Shown here one piece after another: positions 34,499 through 44,520 of a stretch of 64,000 nt of DNA. Each line of letters begins with the position of its first letter. The stretch's first letter is position 1. Origin of the DNA: Mucilaginibacter sp. (lineage in GTDB: Bacteria; Bacteroidota; Bacteroidia; Sphingobacteriales; Sphingobacteriaceae). The translations under genes were made by a program, and so were the position numbers. Location: contig NZ_JANYGQ010000025.1 of the NCBI RefSeq assembly GCF_025359345.1, forward strand, positions 1 through 64,000, written 5' to 3'. The notes under the pieces are model-generated. The model saw only the letters and a list, made by a program, of their open reading frames with translations, ran no database searches and was not told the origin of the DNA.

Positions 34499-36556
34499 AT
34501 GAAAATCCTGAAAAAGAAAACTTTCCTCACGTTAATACTTTTAATTGTTAGGTTGACAGTATATAGTCAACAAACCACTTTACCCGAACAAAAAGACCGG
34601 TGGGCAATACAGCCAGACGGCAGTATCACGTGGAATATAACTAACAGGCTGCCACATGCGGACCATATCGAAATGTCCGGCGAAAAAGTTTCCCTTTGGG
34701 TTGGTTACCGTGTTGACAGCGCCGGTGTCACAAGCATAACCCGTAAGGTAGTATTTCCTACGTTCCGGATGCTGCCTGATGATACCAGGAGCCATATTGC
34801 TTATACCTTCCAGGATAATGAATTGCCGCGGATATACATTAATAACAAGCTCCTGAAATTTAAAATTTCACGGCGCGAACAAGGCGGCGATCTTGCATTC
34901 GTTGCCAAAAGCATTAATCATCATGGTGTGATGCGAATTATGGCAGAAACCGGAAAATCGGACCCGGTAAAAATCGAACGCACATTATTCCCTTCTGTAG
35001 ATAAGCCGATGGCCATTGAAAAGTTTGTGTTTACCAATACAGGGAACAAACAGGTAACCGTATCCATGGAAAAATTGTATCGCGCAGTTACCACAGATAC
35101 GCTCCGCAGTAAGTCATTGCCACATACTGTTGTGATGAAAACAGTGAATGATGGCAGCCGCGTTTTACAGCCCGGCCGGTCTGCTGTTTTTGCTGTGTGC
35201 TATTTCGCTACAGACCACCCCGAACAACCATTTCCGGTTGATCCCAGCGCGGAAGAGAATGAAAGGATTAAACGCATAGCCAAAATCCAGTCACCGTTAC
35301 AATTGGAAACGCCGGACAGTATACTGAATACTGCCTTCGCTTTCGCCAAAATAAGGGCGACGGAAAGCATTTTTAAAACTAAACGGGGTTATCTCCACGG
35401 TCCTGGCGGGCTTGAGTATTATGCAGCGATATGGGCAAACGACCAGGCCGAGTACGTTAGCCCGTATTTTGCTTTTTCGGGGGATAGCATCGGCACCATG
35501 TCAGCAATGAATTGTTACCGGTTATTTGCCGGCTATATGAACCCGGAATACAATCCTTTGCCAAGTTCTGTTGTAGCAGAAGGAGATGCGATTTGGAAAG
35601 GGGCAGGGGACAGGGGCGACCAGGCTATGATAGCCTATGGTGCTTCGAGATTTGCACTTACCTATGGTAAAGCCGACTCAGCCAAAGCTTTATGGCCGCT
35701 CATCAGCTGGTGCCTGGAATATTGCCGCAGGCACATTAATGAACAGGGTGTAGTCGAATCGCAAAGCGACGAACTGGAAGGCAGGTTCCCTTCCGGCAAG
35801 GCCAACCTGTCGACCAACTGTTTATATTACGATGCCCTGGTTTCCGCGACCATGTTAGCCGGCCAATTGCAGCTACCCAAAAAGCAGGTTGAAGACTATA
35901 AGGCCCGCGCAATTGCGATTAAGCTTAACATCGAAAAGTATTTCGGAGCTAATGTAGCAGGCTTCGATACTTACAAGTATTATGAAACTAATAATACGCT
36001 GCGCGCATGGATCTGCGTACCCCTTGCAATGGGAATTTATGACCGCAGCAAGGGAACAATAGCCGCCCTGTTTTCCCCCCAGCTTTGGACCGCCGACGGT
36101 TTGGCGACCGAGGCCGGCGAAGAAACTTTTTGGGACAGGTCCACCCTGTACGCGCTTCGCGGTGTATTACAGGCCGGGGCTACCGACCAGGCGATGGACT
36201 TTCTTCACTACTACTCCCGCCGGAGGCTTTTGGGCGAACACGTTCCATACGCTGTTGAGGCCTACCCGGAAGGCAGTCAAAGACATCTTTCAGCTGAAAG
36301 CGGCTTGTATTGCAGGATATTTATTGAAGGCCTTTTCGGCATAAGGCCCACCGGGTTCAATAGTTTTAACTGTACGCCGCGGCTGCCCAAAAACTGGAAA
36401 CAGATGACATTGAGCAATATCCATGCATTCGGGACAGTATTCGATGTGAAAATTGCAAAGGTGAACGGCGAAAAAGTAGCTGTTACAATAACAAAGGTGG
36501 GTATCGCACATACCCACATCATTAATGATGGAGAAACGGCTAACATTAAATTATAA
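34499..36556 (+). CDS. Second six-hairpin glycosidase-like enzyme
   Basis: 685 residues from the ATG at 34499, with a signal peptide (about 1-23). An N-terminal beta-sandwich (about 30-280) with a disordered linker (PVDPSAEENERIKR) leads to an (alpha/alpha)6 catalytic domain with YYAAIWANDQAEYVSPYFAF, GAGDRGDQAMIAYGASRFAL, SQSDELEGRFPSGKANLSTN and EAGEETFWDRSTLYALRG, and a small C-terminal beta domain. Sandwich-plus-toroid is seen in several GH families (GH65, GH78, GH94 and others); I cannot choose. Its conserved carboxylates suggest an active enzyme. Same transcript as the previous gene. Confidence 0.75.
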   Translation: MKILKKKTFLTLILLIVRLTVYSQQTTLPEQKDRWAIQPDGSITWNITNRLPHADHIEMSGEKVSLWVGYRVDSAGVTSITRKVVFPTFRMLPDDTRSHIAYTFQDNELPRIYINNKLLKFKISRREQGGDLAFVAKSINHHGVMRIMAETGKSDPVKIERTLFPSVDKPMAIEKFVFTNTGNKQVTVSMEKLYRAVTTDTLRSKSLPHTVVMKTVNDGSRVLQPGRSAVFAVCYFATDHPEQPFPVDPSAEENERIKRIAKIQSPLQLETPDSILNTAFAFAKIRATESIFKTKRGYLHGPGGLEYYAAIWANDQAEYVSPYFAFSGDSIGTMSAMNCYRLFAGYMNPEYNPLPSSVVAEGDAIWKGAGDRGDQAMIAYGASRFALTYGKADSAKALWPLISWCLEYCRRHINEQGVVESQSDELEGRFPSGKANLSTNCLYYDALVSATMLAGQLQLPKKQVEDYKARAIAIKLNIEKYFGANVAGFDTYKYYETNNTLRAWICVPLAMGIYDRSKGTIAALFSPQLWTADGLATEAGEETFWDRSTLYALRGVLQAGATDQAMDFLHYYSRRRLLGEHVPYAVEAYPEGSQRHLSAESGLYCRIFIEGLFGIRPTGFNSFNCTPRLPKNWKQMTLSNIHAFGTVFDVKIAKVNGEKVAVTITKVGIAHTHIINDGETANIKL

Positions 36557-36684
36557 CCAAAAGCGAGTAACAATATCGACTGAAATAAGTGATCTGCCTA
36601 TATAAAACCAATTAAATAACCCAATTATTAACCTAACTATTAAAAACTATGAGGAGAAGGATACGAGTATAAAGACAACCATCG

Positions 36685-36748
36685 GGTAACCGCTAAGTAA
36701 AAAGCCGGAAAGTGTTCGTACCACTGCCCGGCAAGTACCTGGGTTACC
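36685..36748 (+). promoter_or_regulatory. Three-tier nested hairpin in the susC leader
   Basis: GGTAACC (36685-36691) pairs with GGTTACC (36742-36748); inside, GCCGG (36704-36708) pairs with CCGGC (36728-36732); innermost AGTG (36711-36714) pairs with CACT (36722-36725). It lies about 50 bp before the susC start, in a 244-bp gap that also has a mini-ORF MRRRIRV (36650-36673). The structure suggests RNA-level control of the transporter. Confidence 0.45.
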
Positions 36749-36800
36749 ATCAACCAATTGAGCAATTGACATAATTTTTTAACCCAAAGTTTTCAAAAAT

Positions 36801-39800
36801 ATGAATTTTAATTCGAAAGCTAAGCTTTTGCTATGGCTTTATTTACCTAAAATATTATCCCCAATACCTCTTACTGCGCTGATTATCATCACAGTTTTAA
36901 CACAGGCAAACGCCGGGACAAATACCAGCCACCCCATCAGCCGAGCGCGAAAAATAGATGAGTCTGGCCCAACTTTCGCGGCAGAAGTTATAAAAATAGA
37001 GGGCAAGGTAACCGACGAAAAAGGCGCGCCACTTCCCGGCGTTAGCGTGAAGATAAAAGGCTCTGCGAATGGCACCATAACCAACAGCGAGGGTAAATAC
37101 ACCATTACTGTACCTAATGAGCAAACCATATTAGTGTTCAGTTATATCGGCTTTAACAGCCAGGAACGAAAAGTTGGCAACTCAACGGCAATTAATATTG
37201 CTTTAACAGGCAAAAACTCCACCTTGAATGAGGTAGTGGTAGTCGCCTATGGCACCCAGAAAAAAGGAAGCGTTATAGGTGCGGTAAGCACCTTAAAAGG
37301 CGAAGAAGTACTTCAAAATGCATCGCCTTCTGTATCTAATTCACTGGCTGGTCACATTCCGGGACTAATCATCAACAACCGTTCAGGCGAACCGGGTAAT
37401 GACGGTGCGAGTTTATTGATAAGAGGATTGAACTCGTTTGGCGGAGGCACCGGCCCGCTAATTGTGGTGGACGGGATACCCGACAGGGATCTGAACCGAA
37501 TTAATCCCGACGATATTGAAAGTGTCACAGTTTTAAAGGACGCGTCAGCGGCCATTTATGGGGTGAGGTCGGCCAATGGTGCCATTTTAATTACAACCAA
37601 AAGGGGCAAATCAGGCAAGCCGGTTATCCATTACGACGGTTCATATGGTCTTCAGCAGATAACAAGGCTTACACAACGCGTTAATGCCTGGGAATATATG
37701 ACTTACTTTAACGAGTTAAACCTTAACCAGGGAAACAGCGCCCCTTATCCGCAAAGCGACATTGATAAATACAAAGCGGGTAACGACCCCAACTACTCCA
37801 GCACCGATTGGGTGAATGCCGTGTTCAGGAAAAATGCACCCCAAAACAATCATTCCCTTTCGGTACAAGGTGGCGGCGAACAGGTGAAATACTATTTCTC
37901 GGTACAATCGCTTGATCAGCAGAGCAATTTAAGAAACAGCGATGAGCGGTTTAAGCAGTTCAACATTCGGTCGAACATTGACGCTACCATTTCACAAAAC
38001 CTGAAAGTTAACCTGGATATTGCCGCCCGTAAGGAGGACAGAAATAACCCGGTTATCTCCATGTCGCAGATATTGCACGAAGCAGTGAGCATGTACCCAT
38101 TCCTGCCGGTATACTGGCAAAATGGGTATGCTGATGCGGGTGTATCAAATGGACGAAATCCGGTAATAATGACCTCGTCATCAGCCGGTTACGATAAAAC
38201 CAATAACTACATTTTAAACCCTAAGCTTGGTTTTGATTTAAAATTACCCTACATCACCCCGGGCCTGTCAGTAAATGGCTATGCTGCATTCGATTATAAC
38301 TACAGGGCGGAGAAAACCTTCAATCAGCCCTGGGATGCTTACACTTATGATATGACAACCAAAACCTACAATAACCAAAGGAGTGGTACGAGTATTTTGA
38401 GCCTGGCACAGGATGGACGATTAACAAACGAGAATACTTACTTCATTAAACTGGCTTATGACCAGCAATTTGGCAAGCATACCATCAATGCATTTGCCGG
38501 CTTCGAGCAAAATACAACAAATTGGAATGACACTTACGCGTATCGCAGAGACCTGTTAAGTAACCAACTGGATCAGCTTTTCACCGGAAGTGCAGTAGGA
38601 CAAAATGCGACAGGTTCGGCTTACCAGGATGGTCGTGAAAGCTATTTGGGTAGGGTAGCTTATAGCTATGCCAATAAGTACCTTGCTGAAGCAACATTCC
38701 GCTATAACGGTTCATTTAACTTCCCTGCCGACAAACGTTGGGGTTTATTCCCGGCGGTTTCACTTGGGTGGCGAATTTCGGAAGAAGATTTTTTCAAGAA
38801 TAATTTTAAAGGTGTCGATCAGTTAAAACTACGCGCCTCCTGGGGATTGATGGGTAATGATGCTGTAGCCCAGTATTTGTATGTAACCCGGTACCAGTTG
38901 CAGCAAAGCCCCGAGTACTATAGCTATTTTGGCGACGGCTACACCGAGGCGAAGAACCTGTACCTATCTGCAACACCCAACCCCAATATTACCTGGGAAA
39001 AGCAGGATACAAGGAATATAGGCTTTGATGCGGCTTTCTTATCCAATAGGTTAACGGTTAGCTTTGATGCGTTCAGGTTTTTAAGAAAAGACATCCTGGC
39101 GCAGCGAAACGCTTCGGTGCCATTGTACACAGGCCTGTCACTTCCCGCCGAAAATATTGGCAAATCGCTAAATCGCGGTATTGATTTCTCTATCAACTAC
39201 AATGAAACAAAAGGCACGGTCAAATACCACATCGGGGGCAATTTTACCTACGCCAAAAGCAAGATCATTTTCCGCGATGAATCGCCTAATATCCCGGCCT
39301 GGCAAAAATCAACCGGCTATGCAATCGACTCATGGTTAGTATACCAAACCAAGGGCATCTACCATACACAGGCCGAGGTTGACAATTCTCCGCATATGCC
39401 GGGGGTAAAACCCGGCGACCTCTGGATAATTGATAAAAGTGCCGACGGGCAGATCACCAGCGACGATATGGTGAGGATCCCGGAATCGGCCACGCCAAAG
39501 ATCATGTATGGTGTATTGATGGGAGCTGAGTATAAAGGTATCGCCCTAAACTTGGTTTGGTCGGGGCAGGCTATGGCCAAACAAATGATATTGCCACAAT
39601 TGGAAGGTTCATTAGCAGCGCCGCCCGCTTGGTTGTATAATGGACGCTGGACCTCACAAAACCCCAATGCACAATATCCACGGGCTTTTAACTATACGGA
39701 TCCGCGAAATTCAGTGTATGCCGATTTTTGGCTACGAGATGCTTCATTTATGCGTTTGAAAACCGCAGAACTGTCCTATACACTGCCTGCAAATACGTTC

Positions 39801-39965
39801 GAAAAATACGGCATCGGTTCGGTGAAGGTATTCGTTGGGGCCACCAACCTGTTTTCAATCGATGGGTTGAAGAAATACAATGTCGACCCTGAAACCAACA
39901 GCATAACCGGGGTTAACTATCCGCAATCGCGCATTTTCAGGTTAGGTTTAAATGTTAATTTATAA
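36801..39965 (+). CDS. SusC/RagA-family TonB-dependent transporter (alpha-galactoside locus)
   Basis: 1054 residues. A long signal region (about 1-39, ending ANAG) is followed by a carboxypeptidase-regulatory-like domain (IKIEGKVTDEKGAPLPGVSV), the TonB-box region NEVVVVAYGTQKKGSVIG, a plug with PLIVVDGIP and DIESVTVLKDASAAIYGVRSANGAILITTKRGK, then the beta-barrel ending SRIFRLGLNVNL. Outer-membrane import of oligosaccharides, energised by TonB. SusD follows 11 bp later. Confidence 0.95.
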   Translation: MNFNSKAKLLLWLYLPKILSPIPLTALIIITVLTQANAGTNTSHPISRARKIDESGPTFAAEVIKIEGKVTDEKGAPLPGVSVKIKGSANGTITNSEGKYTITVPNEQTILVFSYIGFNSQERKVGNSTAINIALTGKNSTLNEVVVVAYGTQKKGSVIGAVSTLKGEEVLQNASPSVSNSLAGHIPGLIINNRSGEPGNDGASLLIRGLNSFGGGTGPLIVVDGIPDRDLNRINPDDIESVTVLKDASAAIYGVRSANGAILITTKRGKSGKPVIHYDGSYGLQQITRLTQRVNAWEYMTYFNELNLNQGNSAPYPQSDIDKYKAGNDPNYSSTDWVNAVFRKNAPQNNHSLSVQGGGEQVKYYFSVQSLDQQSNLRNSDERFKQFNIRSNIDATISQNLKVNLDIAARKEDRNNPVISMSQILHEAVSMYPFLPVYWQNGYADAGVSNGRNPVIMTSSSAGYDKTNNYILNPKLGFDLKLPYITPGLSVNGYAAFDYNYRAEKTFNQPWDAYTYDMTTKTYNNQRSGTSILSLAQDGRLTNENTYFIKLAYDQQFGKHTINAFAGFEQNTTNWNDTYAYRRDLLSNQLDQLFTGSAVGQNATGSAYQDGRESYLGRVAYSYANKYLAEATFRYNGSFNFPADKRWGLFPAVSLGWRISEEDFFKNNFKGVDQLKLRASWGLMGNDAVAQYLYVTRYQLQQSPEYYSYFGDGYTEAKNLYLSATPNPNITWEKQDTRNIGFDAAFLSNRLTVSFDAFRFLRKDILAQRNASVPLYTGLSLPAENIGKSLNRGIDFSINYNETKGTVKYHIGGNFTYAKSKIIFRDESPNIPAWQKSTGYAIDSWLVYQTKGIYHTQAEVDNSPHMPGVKPGDLWIIDKSADGQITSDDMVRIPESATPKIMYGVLMGAEYKGIALNLVWSGQAMAKQMILPQLEGSLAAPPAWLYNGRWTSQNPNAQYPRAFNYTDPRNSVYADFWLRDASFMRLKTAELSYTLPANTFEKYGIGSVKVFVGATNLFSIDGLKKYNVDPETNSITGVNYPQSRIFRLGLNVNL

Positions 39966-39976
39966 AATCGAGATAT

Positions 39977-41644
39977 ATGAAAAATAAAATATTCATCTGT
40001 TGTTATATCCTATGTGCTATAATTACTTCCTGCAAAAAGGATGTCTTAAATAAAACGCCGCTTGATTCGTATACCGATCAATCTGTGTGGAGCGATTTAA
40101 GTCTTGCAGAGGCCTTCGCAAACAACTTGTCCAATGTGTTACCCAATGCTGAACATAACTGGGATAACACAACCAACAGAACATGGGCCTTATCTTCAGC
40201 AACTGATGAGGCTTTCAACAAGTTTGATGACTATAATGCTTCGGTAATGAACTCTGGTTCACTTACTCCGGACAACCTTGGAGTATTTGACATTTGGGCA
40301 CCAACTTATAAAACTATCCAAAACTGTAACATTTTTTTATCGAAGATAGACAATGTTCCGGGCGACCAGGCGCGCCGGAATGGCTTAAAAGGGGAGGTAA
40401 CCTACCTGAGAGCCTATGCCTATTTCAAGCTCACCAGGGATTATGGAGGCGTTCCATTAATCACCAAACCCTTTGACCTGAACAGCGATTTTAAGGCGGC
40501 ACGCAACAGCTACGACGAATGTTCAGGCTTTATTGCAAGTGAGTTAGATAAGGCCGCTGCACTATTGCCTGTACAGCAAGGTTCAACCAGTTACGGTAGG
40601 GCAACGAAAGGGGCCGCGCTTGCATTAAAGTCGACATTGTTACTGTACGCTGCCAGCCCGCAGTGGAACCCAACAAACGATATGGGGAAATGGCAAAAGG
40701 CATCTGACGCTGCCAAAGCGGTGATAGATTTGAATGCATTTCAATTATTTAACGGTAATTATGCCGACCTGTTTACCACCAAAAATTCTGAATTGATAAT
40801 GGTACGGGAAACAAACAAACAGTATATGTGGAGTGCATTTCAGGGGGTAGAAGTGTTTTTATCTCCAAGTGGTTTCCACGGATGGGCCTCATTCGCCCCA
40901 AGCCAGAACCTGGTTGATGCATTCGGAACAGCAGACGGAAAGGATGTGACTGACCCGACGTCTGGCTATAATCCGCAACATCCATACGTAAACCGCGACC
41001 CTCGTTTTTACCAGGATATTGTTTTCGACGGAAGACCATACGGGCAGCCGGCGTTTTGCCAGGATAGGTATGGTGTAGGCAGCACTAACGTCGCCGAGTT
41101 TTATGAGGGAGGGTTGGACTCACCACAGGGATGGGATAAATGGAATAACAGTGTAACGCGCTATACATTCAGAAAATACTGCGATACTACTTACAACTTC
41201 AATTCCGAAACCCAAACCAATAAATTCTGGATCGTCAGCCGCTTAAGCGAAATTTACCTGAATTATGCAGAAGCCCAGTTTTATCTTGGGAATAACGCAA
41301 CGGCAATCCAGTATTTGAATTTAATCAGGCAACGGGCAGGCGTTAAAAATCTGTTGTCAAGCGCACTATCAGGCGCTGCCCTCGAAAATAAGATCAGGAA
41401 TGAAAGACAGGTTGAGTTATGCCTGGAGGGACATCGTTACTACGACGTTCGGCGGTGGAAGATTGCTGACGTAACGGAGAATAAGCCATTAATGGGTGTG
41501 GTAATCACCAAAAATGGCAATGGCAGTAAAACCTACAATTACACCCAGGTGCAAACCAGGGCGTTTAAGCCACAGCATTACTTGTTGCCCATCCCAACAA
41601 GCGAAATTAACCGGACAAAGCTTGTGCAAAACACAGGCTATTAA
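39977..41644 (+). CDS. SusD/RagB-family glycan-binding lipoprotein
   Basis: 555 residues with a lipobox (IITSCKKD, Cys19). SusD fold: GLKGEVTYLRAYAYFKLTRDYGGVPLIT, GRATKGAALALKSTLLLYAAS, FWIVSRLSEIYLNYAEAQFYLG and the C-terminal KIRNERQVELCLEGHRYYDVRRWKIAD motif. It lids the neighbouring SusC barrel. About 100 residues longer than the other SusD in the window, as is common in glycan loci. A terminator-like hairpin follows before the alpha-galactosidase gene. Confidence 0.95.
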   Translation: MKNKIFICCYILCAIITSCKKDVLNKTPLDSYTDQSVWSDLSLAEAFANNLSNVLPNAEHNWDNTTNRTWALSSATDEAFNKFDDYNASVMNSGSLTPDNLGVFDIWAPTYKTIQNCNIFLSKIDNVPGDQARRNGLKGEVTYLRAYAYFKLTRDYGGVPLITKPFDLNSDFKAARNSYDECSGFIASELDKAAALLPVQQGSTSYGRATKGAALALKSTLLLYAASPQWNPTNDMGKWQKASDAAKAVIDLNAFQLFNGNYADLFTTKNSELIMVRETNKQYMWSAFQGVEVFLSPSGFHGWASFAPSQNLVDAFGTADGKDVTDPTSGYNPQHPYVNRDPRFYQDIVFDGRPYGQPAFCQDRYGVGSTNVAEFYEGGLDSPQGWDKWNNSVTRYTFRKYCDTTYNFNSETQTNKFWIVSRLSEIYLNYAEAQFYLGNNATAIQYLNLIRQRAGVKNLLSSALSGAALENKIRNERQVELCLEGHRYYDVRRWKIADVTENKPLMGVVITKNGNGSKTYNYTQVQTRAFKPQHYLLPIPTSEINRTKLVQNTGY

Positions 41645-41652
41645 AAACTAAT

Positions 41653-41689
41653 TGAAAAGAATGGTCTGCAAGGCAAACCATTCTTTTCA
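41653..41689 (+). terminator. Hairpin between susD and the alpha-galactosidase
   Basis: TGAAAAGAATGGT (41653-41665) pairs perfectly with ACCATTCTTTTCA (41677-41689). T-rich in the right arm. Likely a partial terminator setting a lower level for the downstream enzyme. Confidence 0.75.
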
Positions 41690-41752
41690 TTACAGGCTGG
41701 TTCGGGAGCCTGCCTATAATTTCATTTTAATCCAATATTTATAGAAGCAACT

Positions 41753-42925
41753 ATGCGTAAGTTATTGTTTTTGACACTGTGTATCTTTTGTTGCTCGGTA
41801 AAAGCACAAAAGTTTGAAGGATTAGCAAAAAAGCCACCCATGGGTTGGAACAGCTGGAACAAATTTGAATGTAAGATAAATGAAACTATTATCAGGGAAA
41901 TTGCCGATGCCTTAGTAAAGACCGGCATGAAGGATGCCGGGTACGAATACATCACTGTTGATGACTGCTGGCAAATTGGCCGGGATAGTTTGGGTAATAT
42001 CCTTGCTGACCCTGCAAAGTTCCCATCCGGGATGAAAAGCCTTGTTGACTACGTTCATTCCAAAGGTTTAAAATTTGGTATTTACTCAGATGCTGGTACT
42101 CAAACCTGCCAGGGCAGGCCGGGCAGCCGCGGGTATGAATTCCAGGACGCCAGGACCTATGCCAAGTGGGGCGTCGACCTTTTAAAATACGATTGGTGTA
42201 ACCACGGCAAGCAAAATGCAGAGGCATCATATACCATAATGAGAGATGCCATTTATAAGGCAGGGCGGCCGATGGTATTGAGTATCTGTGAATGGGGTAC
42301 CAACAAACCATGGGAGTGGGGTGCAGCGATCGGCCATACATGGCGGACAACAGAAGACATCATCAACTGTTTTGACTGCAAGAATAATTGGGGCGGCCTG
42401 GGCGTGTTGCAGATTATCGATCTGCAGGTTGAGATAGGGGGATATTCTGGCCCCGGCCATTGGAATGATCCTGATATGCTTGAAATTGGTAATGGCGTTT
42501 TAACTGTGAATGAGGAACGGGCGCATATAAGTATGTGGTCTATGTTTTCGGCTCCGCTGATTGCCGGTAACGACATTAGGAACATGTCTGCCGGGACCAA
42601 TGAGGTATTGACCAATAAGGAAGTGCTGGCTATCGACCATGACGGCCTTGGCATTTCTGCAACAAGATGGATGAAGTATGGCGAGCTCGAAATATGGTTC
42701 AAGCCCTTGAACGATCATGATTTTGTTTTTTGCTTTTTAAACAGGAGCAATCAACCAGTAACAATCAACCAGGACCTAAAAACAACGATCAAGAATTATA
42801 AAGTCGACGGTTCATACAACGTTAGGGACGTTTGGAAACATAAAGACAATGGAACCACGGAAGATAATATCAAAGGCACTATTGCTGGTCATGATGTGCT
42901 CATGCTTAAATTGACAAGGAAGTAA
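41753..42925 (+). CDS. GH27 alpha-galactosidase
   Basis: A secreted 390-residue enzyme (signal peptide about 1-16) that removes terminal alpha-galactose. The (beta/alpha)8 domain starts LAKKPPMGWNSWNKF and carries YITVDDCWQ, GLKFGIYSDAGTQTC, the nucleophile Asp147 in LLKYDWC, the acid/base Asp202 in WRTTEDI (aligned with the WRNFADI region of human alpha-galactosidase A) and GHWNDPDMLEIGN. A C-terminal beta-sandwich follows. All key residues are present. This gene gives the locus its clearest substrate clue. A terminator follows 30 bp downstream. Confidence 0.95.
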   Translation: MRKLLFLTLCIFCCSVKAQKFEGLAKKPPMGWNSWNKFECKINETIIREIADALVKTGMKDAGYEYITVDDCWQIGRDSLGNILADPAKFPSGMKSLVDYVHSKGLKFGIYSDAGTQTCQGRPGSRGYEFQDARTYAKWGVDLLKYDWCNHGKQNAEASYTIMRDAIYKAGRPMVLSICEWGTNKPWEWGAAIGHTWRTTEDIINCFDCKNNWGGLGVLQIIDLQVEIGGYSGPGHWNDPDMLEIGNGVLTVNEERAHISMWSMFSAPLIAGNDIRNMSAGTNEVLTNKEVLAIDHDGLGISATRWMKYGELEIWFKPLNDHDFVFCFLNRSNQPVTINQDLKTTIKNYKVDGSYNVRDVWKHKDNGTTEDNIKGTIAGHDVLMLKLTRK

Positions 42926-42954
42926 TATTCGGTGTGCATGCACCAAATTAAAAT

Positions 42955-42992
42955 AAACGGCCGCTTCATAAGTAAGTATGAGGCGGCCGTTT
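42955..42992. terminator. Bidirectional terminator between convergent genes
   Basis: 16-bp arms with one mismatch around an AGTAAG loop; core ACGGCCGC/GCGGCCGT. It separates the glycan locus from the DUF6268-like gene on the opposite strand. Confidence 0.88.
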
Positions 42993-43099
42993 GTACAGAT
43001 GTCGAACTCTTTTGAGGAAGAACGAAAGAAAATAGTGGCATTAAATCTGGTTGCCGTCGCCGACAAGTTATATCAGGCGACTATTAGGTCATCAGATCT

Positions 43100-44026
43100 T
43101 TAAAATTCATAACTAAGCCCACCCTGGAATATAAAAGAATTTTGACGATAGGAGATATTGGCCATCCGGTCGTTGAGTTTATTGAATCCCTCAAAAGGTA
43201 CTTTTTGATCCATATTAAATGTTTCAAGTCTCTGCGAAAAAGTATGCCCAGCGATCAGGTTCAATTTCCATCGCTGGCTAAGTTTAAGGTCATAAATGAG
43301 GCCAGCGCTATTTTGCCGCAATTGTACATATTGGTCCTTCCCATCCTCGTTAAGGCGGAACATGCTGCCGTTGAATGACGCTGTAATACCCAGCGATTGC
43401 ATTTCTGACAGTTTATACTTTAAAGATGCCCTGGCAGGTATAATACCTGTAAGGCTTAGTTTGTTACTGATCGTCCAGTCGATATCAGGGAGGGGAATCA
43501 GGAACTTACCGGAGTAGTTGCTGGTATAAATGAGTGTGATGCCGTATTTAAAAAACTTGTTTGGTCGAAAGCCTACCCGCACACCGGCAGTATAAAGTAT
43601 ATCCTCTGTGCCGATACTTCGTTTAAAGTCGGAGCCAATGGTTGCCAAACCCACAAAAGAGATACTGGTGGTGCGCGAAAGCGAATAATTTACCAGCAAA
43701 GGAACGGTGATGGAATGAAATTCGTTGTCGCCTATATTTTGTTCGCCTGAAAGAAAAAGGCCCTGGTAACGGACGCCTGTTTTTATTAAAATGGGATGGG
43801 CCACCGAAAAATCCTTATAGACTGGGAAACCAACATCAACAATAGGTTGCTGCATGGTGAAGGTACCTCCATCGGCACTAATCGGGGCAATAATATTGGT
43901 TACGGTAACACCGCCAAGCAGGGGGGATGTGGTAGTCAGTTTTTTGTGCGTACTACTGCTGTCAGCGCTTTGGCAATAGCCAAGTAAAGGCAATAGCATG
44001 CCCATAAGAAATAAGCTTCTTTTCAT
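43100..44026 (-). CDS. Outer-membrane beta-barrel-like protein (DUF6268-like)
   Basis: 308 residues with a signal peptide (about 1-18, GYCQS). Alternating hydrophobic beta-strands continue to a C-terminal aromatic strand (FIFQGGLSYEF), as in outer-membrane barrels. The pattern VGFPVYKDFSVAHPILIKTGVRYQGLF resembles DUF6268 proteins. Function is unknown. It is 40 bp downstream of the marR gene and on the same strand, so it is probably under MarR control. Confidence 0.75.
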   Translation of the reverse strand: MKRSLFLMGMLLPLLGYCQSADSSSTHKKLTTTSPLLGGVTVTNIIAPISADGGTFTMQQPIVDVGFPVYKDFSVAHPILIKTGVRYQGLFLSGEQNIGDNEFHSITVPLLVNYSLSRTTSISFVGLATIGSDFKRSIGTEDILYTAGVRVGFRPNKFFKYGITLIYTSNYSGKFLIPLPDIDWTISNKLSLTGIIPARASLKYKLSEMQSLGITASFNGSMFRLNEDGKDQYVQLRQNSAGLIYDLKLSQRWKLNLIAGHTFSQRLETFNMDQKVPFEGFNKLNDRMANISYRQNSFIFQGGLSYEF

Positions 44027-44066
44027 TTTTTGTCGATTTGTTCTTGTAGATGAAAAAGTAGTTACG

Positions 44067-44516
44067 CTAGCAGGGGGTAACTATCCCGATTAACTTCAGC
44101 ATTGTTTTGTCAAAATCTGTTCTTTCTTCTACTCTCAGTTCTGAAGACAGTACCGCATCAAATTTTCCAAGAATAGCATCAGCCTGTTTTGCTGTACTTT
44201 GGCCGCTTGCTGTCAGTTCTACATGGTTTTTCCGCTTATCAACGGGGTCCTGGATAACTTTTACAAAATCTTTTTTAAGTAAAAACGATATTGTTCTGTT
44301 AATTGACGCCTTATCACGCCCAAGCGATGTGCCGATAGTTTTCTGAGATGCCCCGTCTGAGTAATACAGGTGCATCAAAACCGGTATCTGGTCCATCTCG
44401 AGCGGAAAATCGTGCCCCCGGAAAATTTTATCACATTCCTTGTATATTCTATGATAAAGAGCACCTATTTGTGCAACCAGTGAAGGTGGGGCAGGATGGT
44501 CATTTTTGCGATTCAT
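44067..44516 (-). CDS. MarR-family transcriptional regulator
   Basis: 149 residues from the ATG at 44516. Winged helix: LEMDQIPVLMHLYYSDGASQKTIGTSLGRDKASINRTISFLLKKDFV, with a wing DPVDKRKNHVELTASG. The N- and C-terminal helices provide dimerisation. The start codon is 10 bp from a perfect 36-bp palindrome spanning its own promoter, so autorepression is very likely. It probably also controls the barrel protein gene downstream. The ligand is unknown. Confidence 0.95.
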   Translation of the reverse strand: MNRKNDHPAPPSLVAQIGALYHRIYKECDKIFRGHDFPLEMDQIPVLMHLYYSDGASQKTIGTSLGRDKASINRTISFLLKKDFVKVIQDPVDKRKNHVELTASGQSTAKQADAILGKFDAVLSSELRVEERTDFDKTMLKLIGIVTPC

Positions 44517-44520
44517 GATA

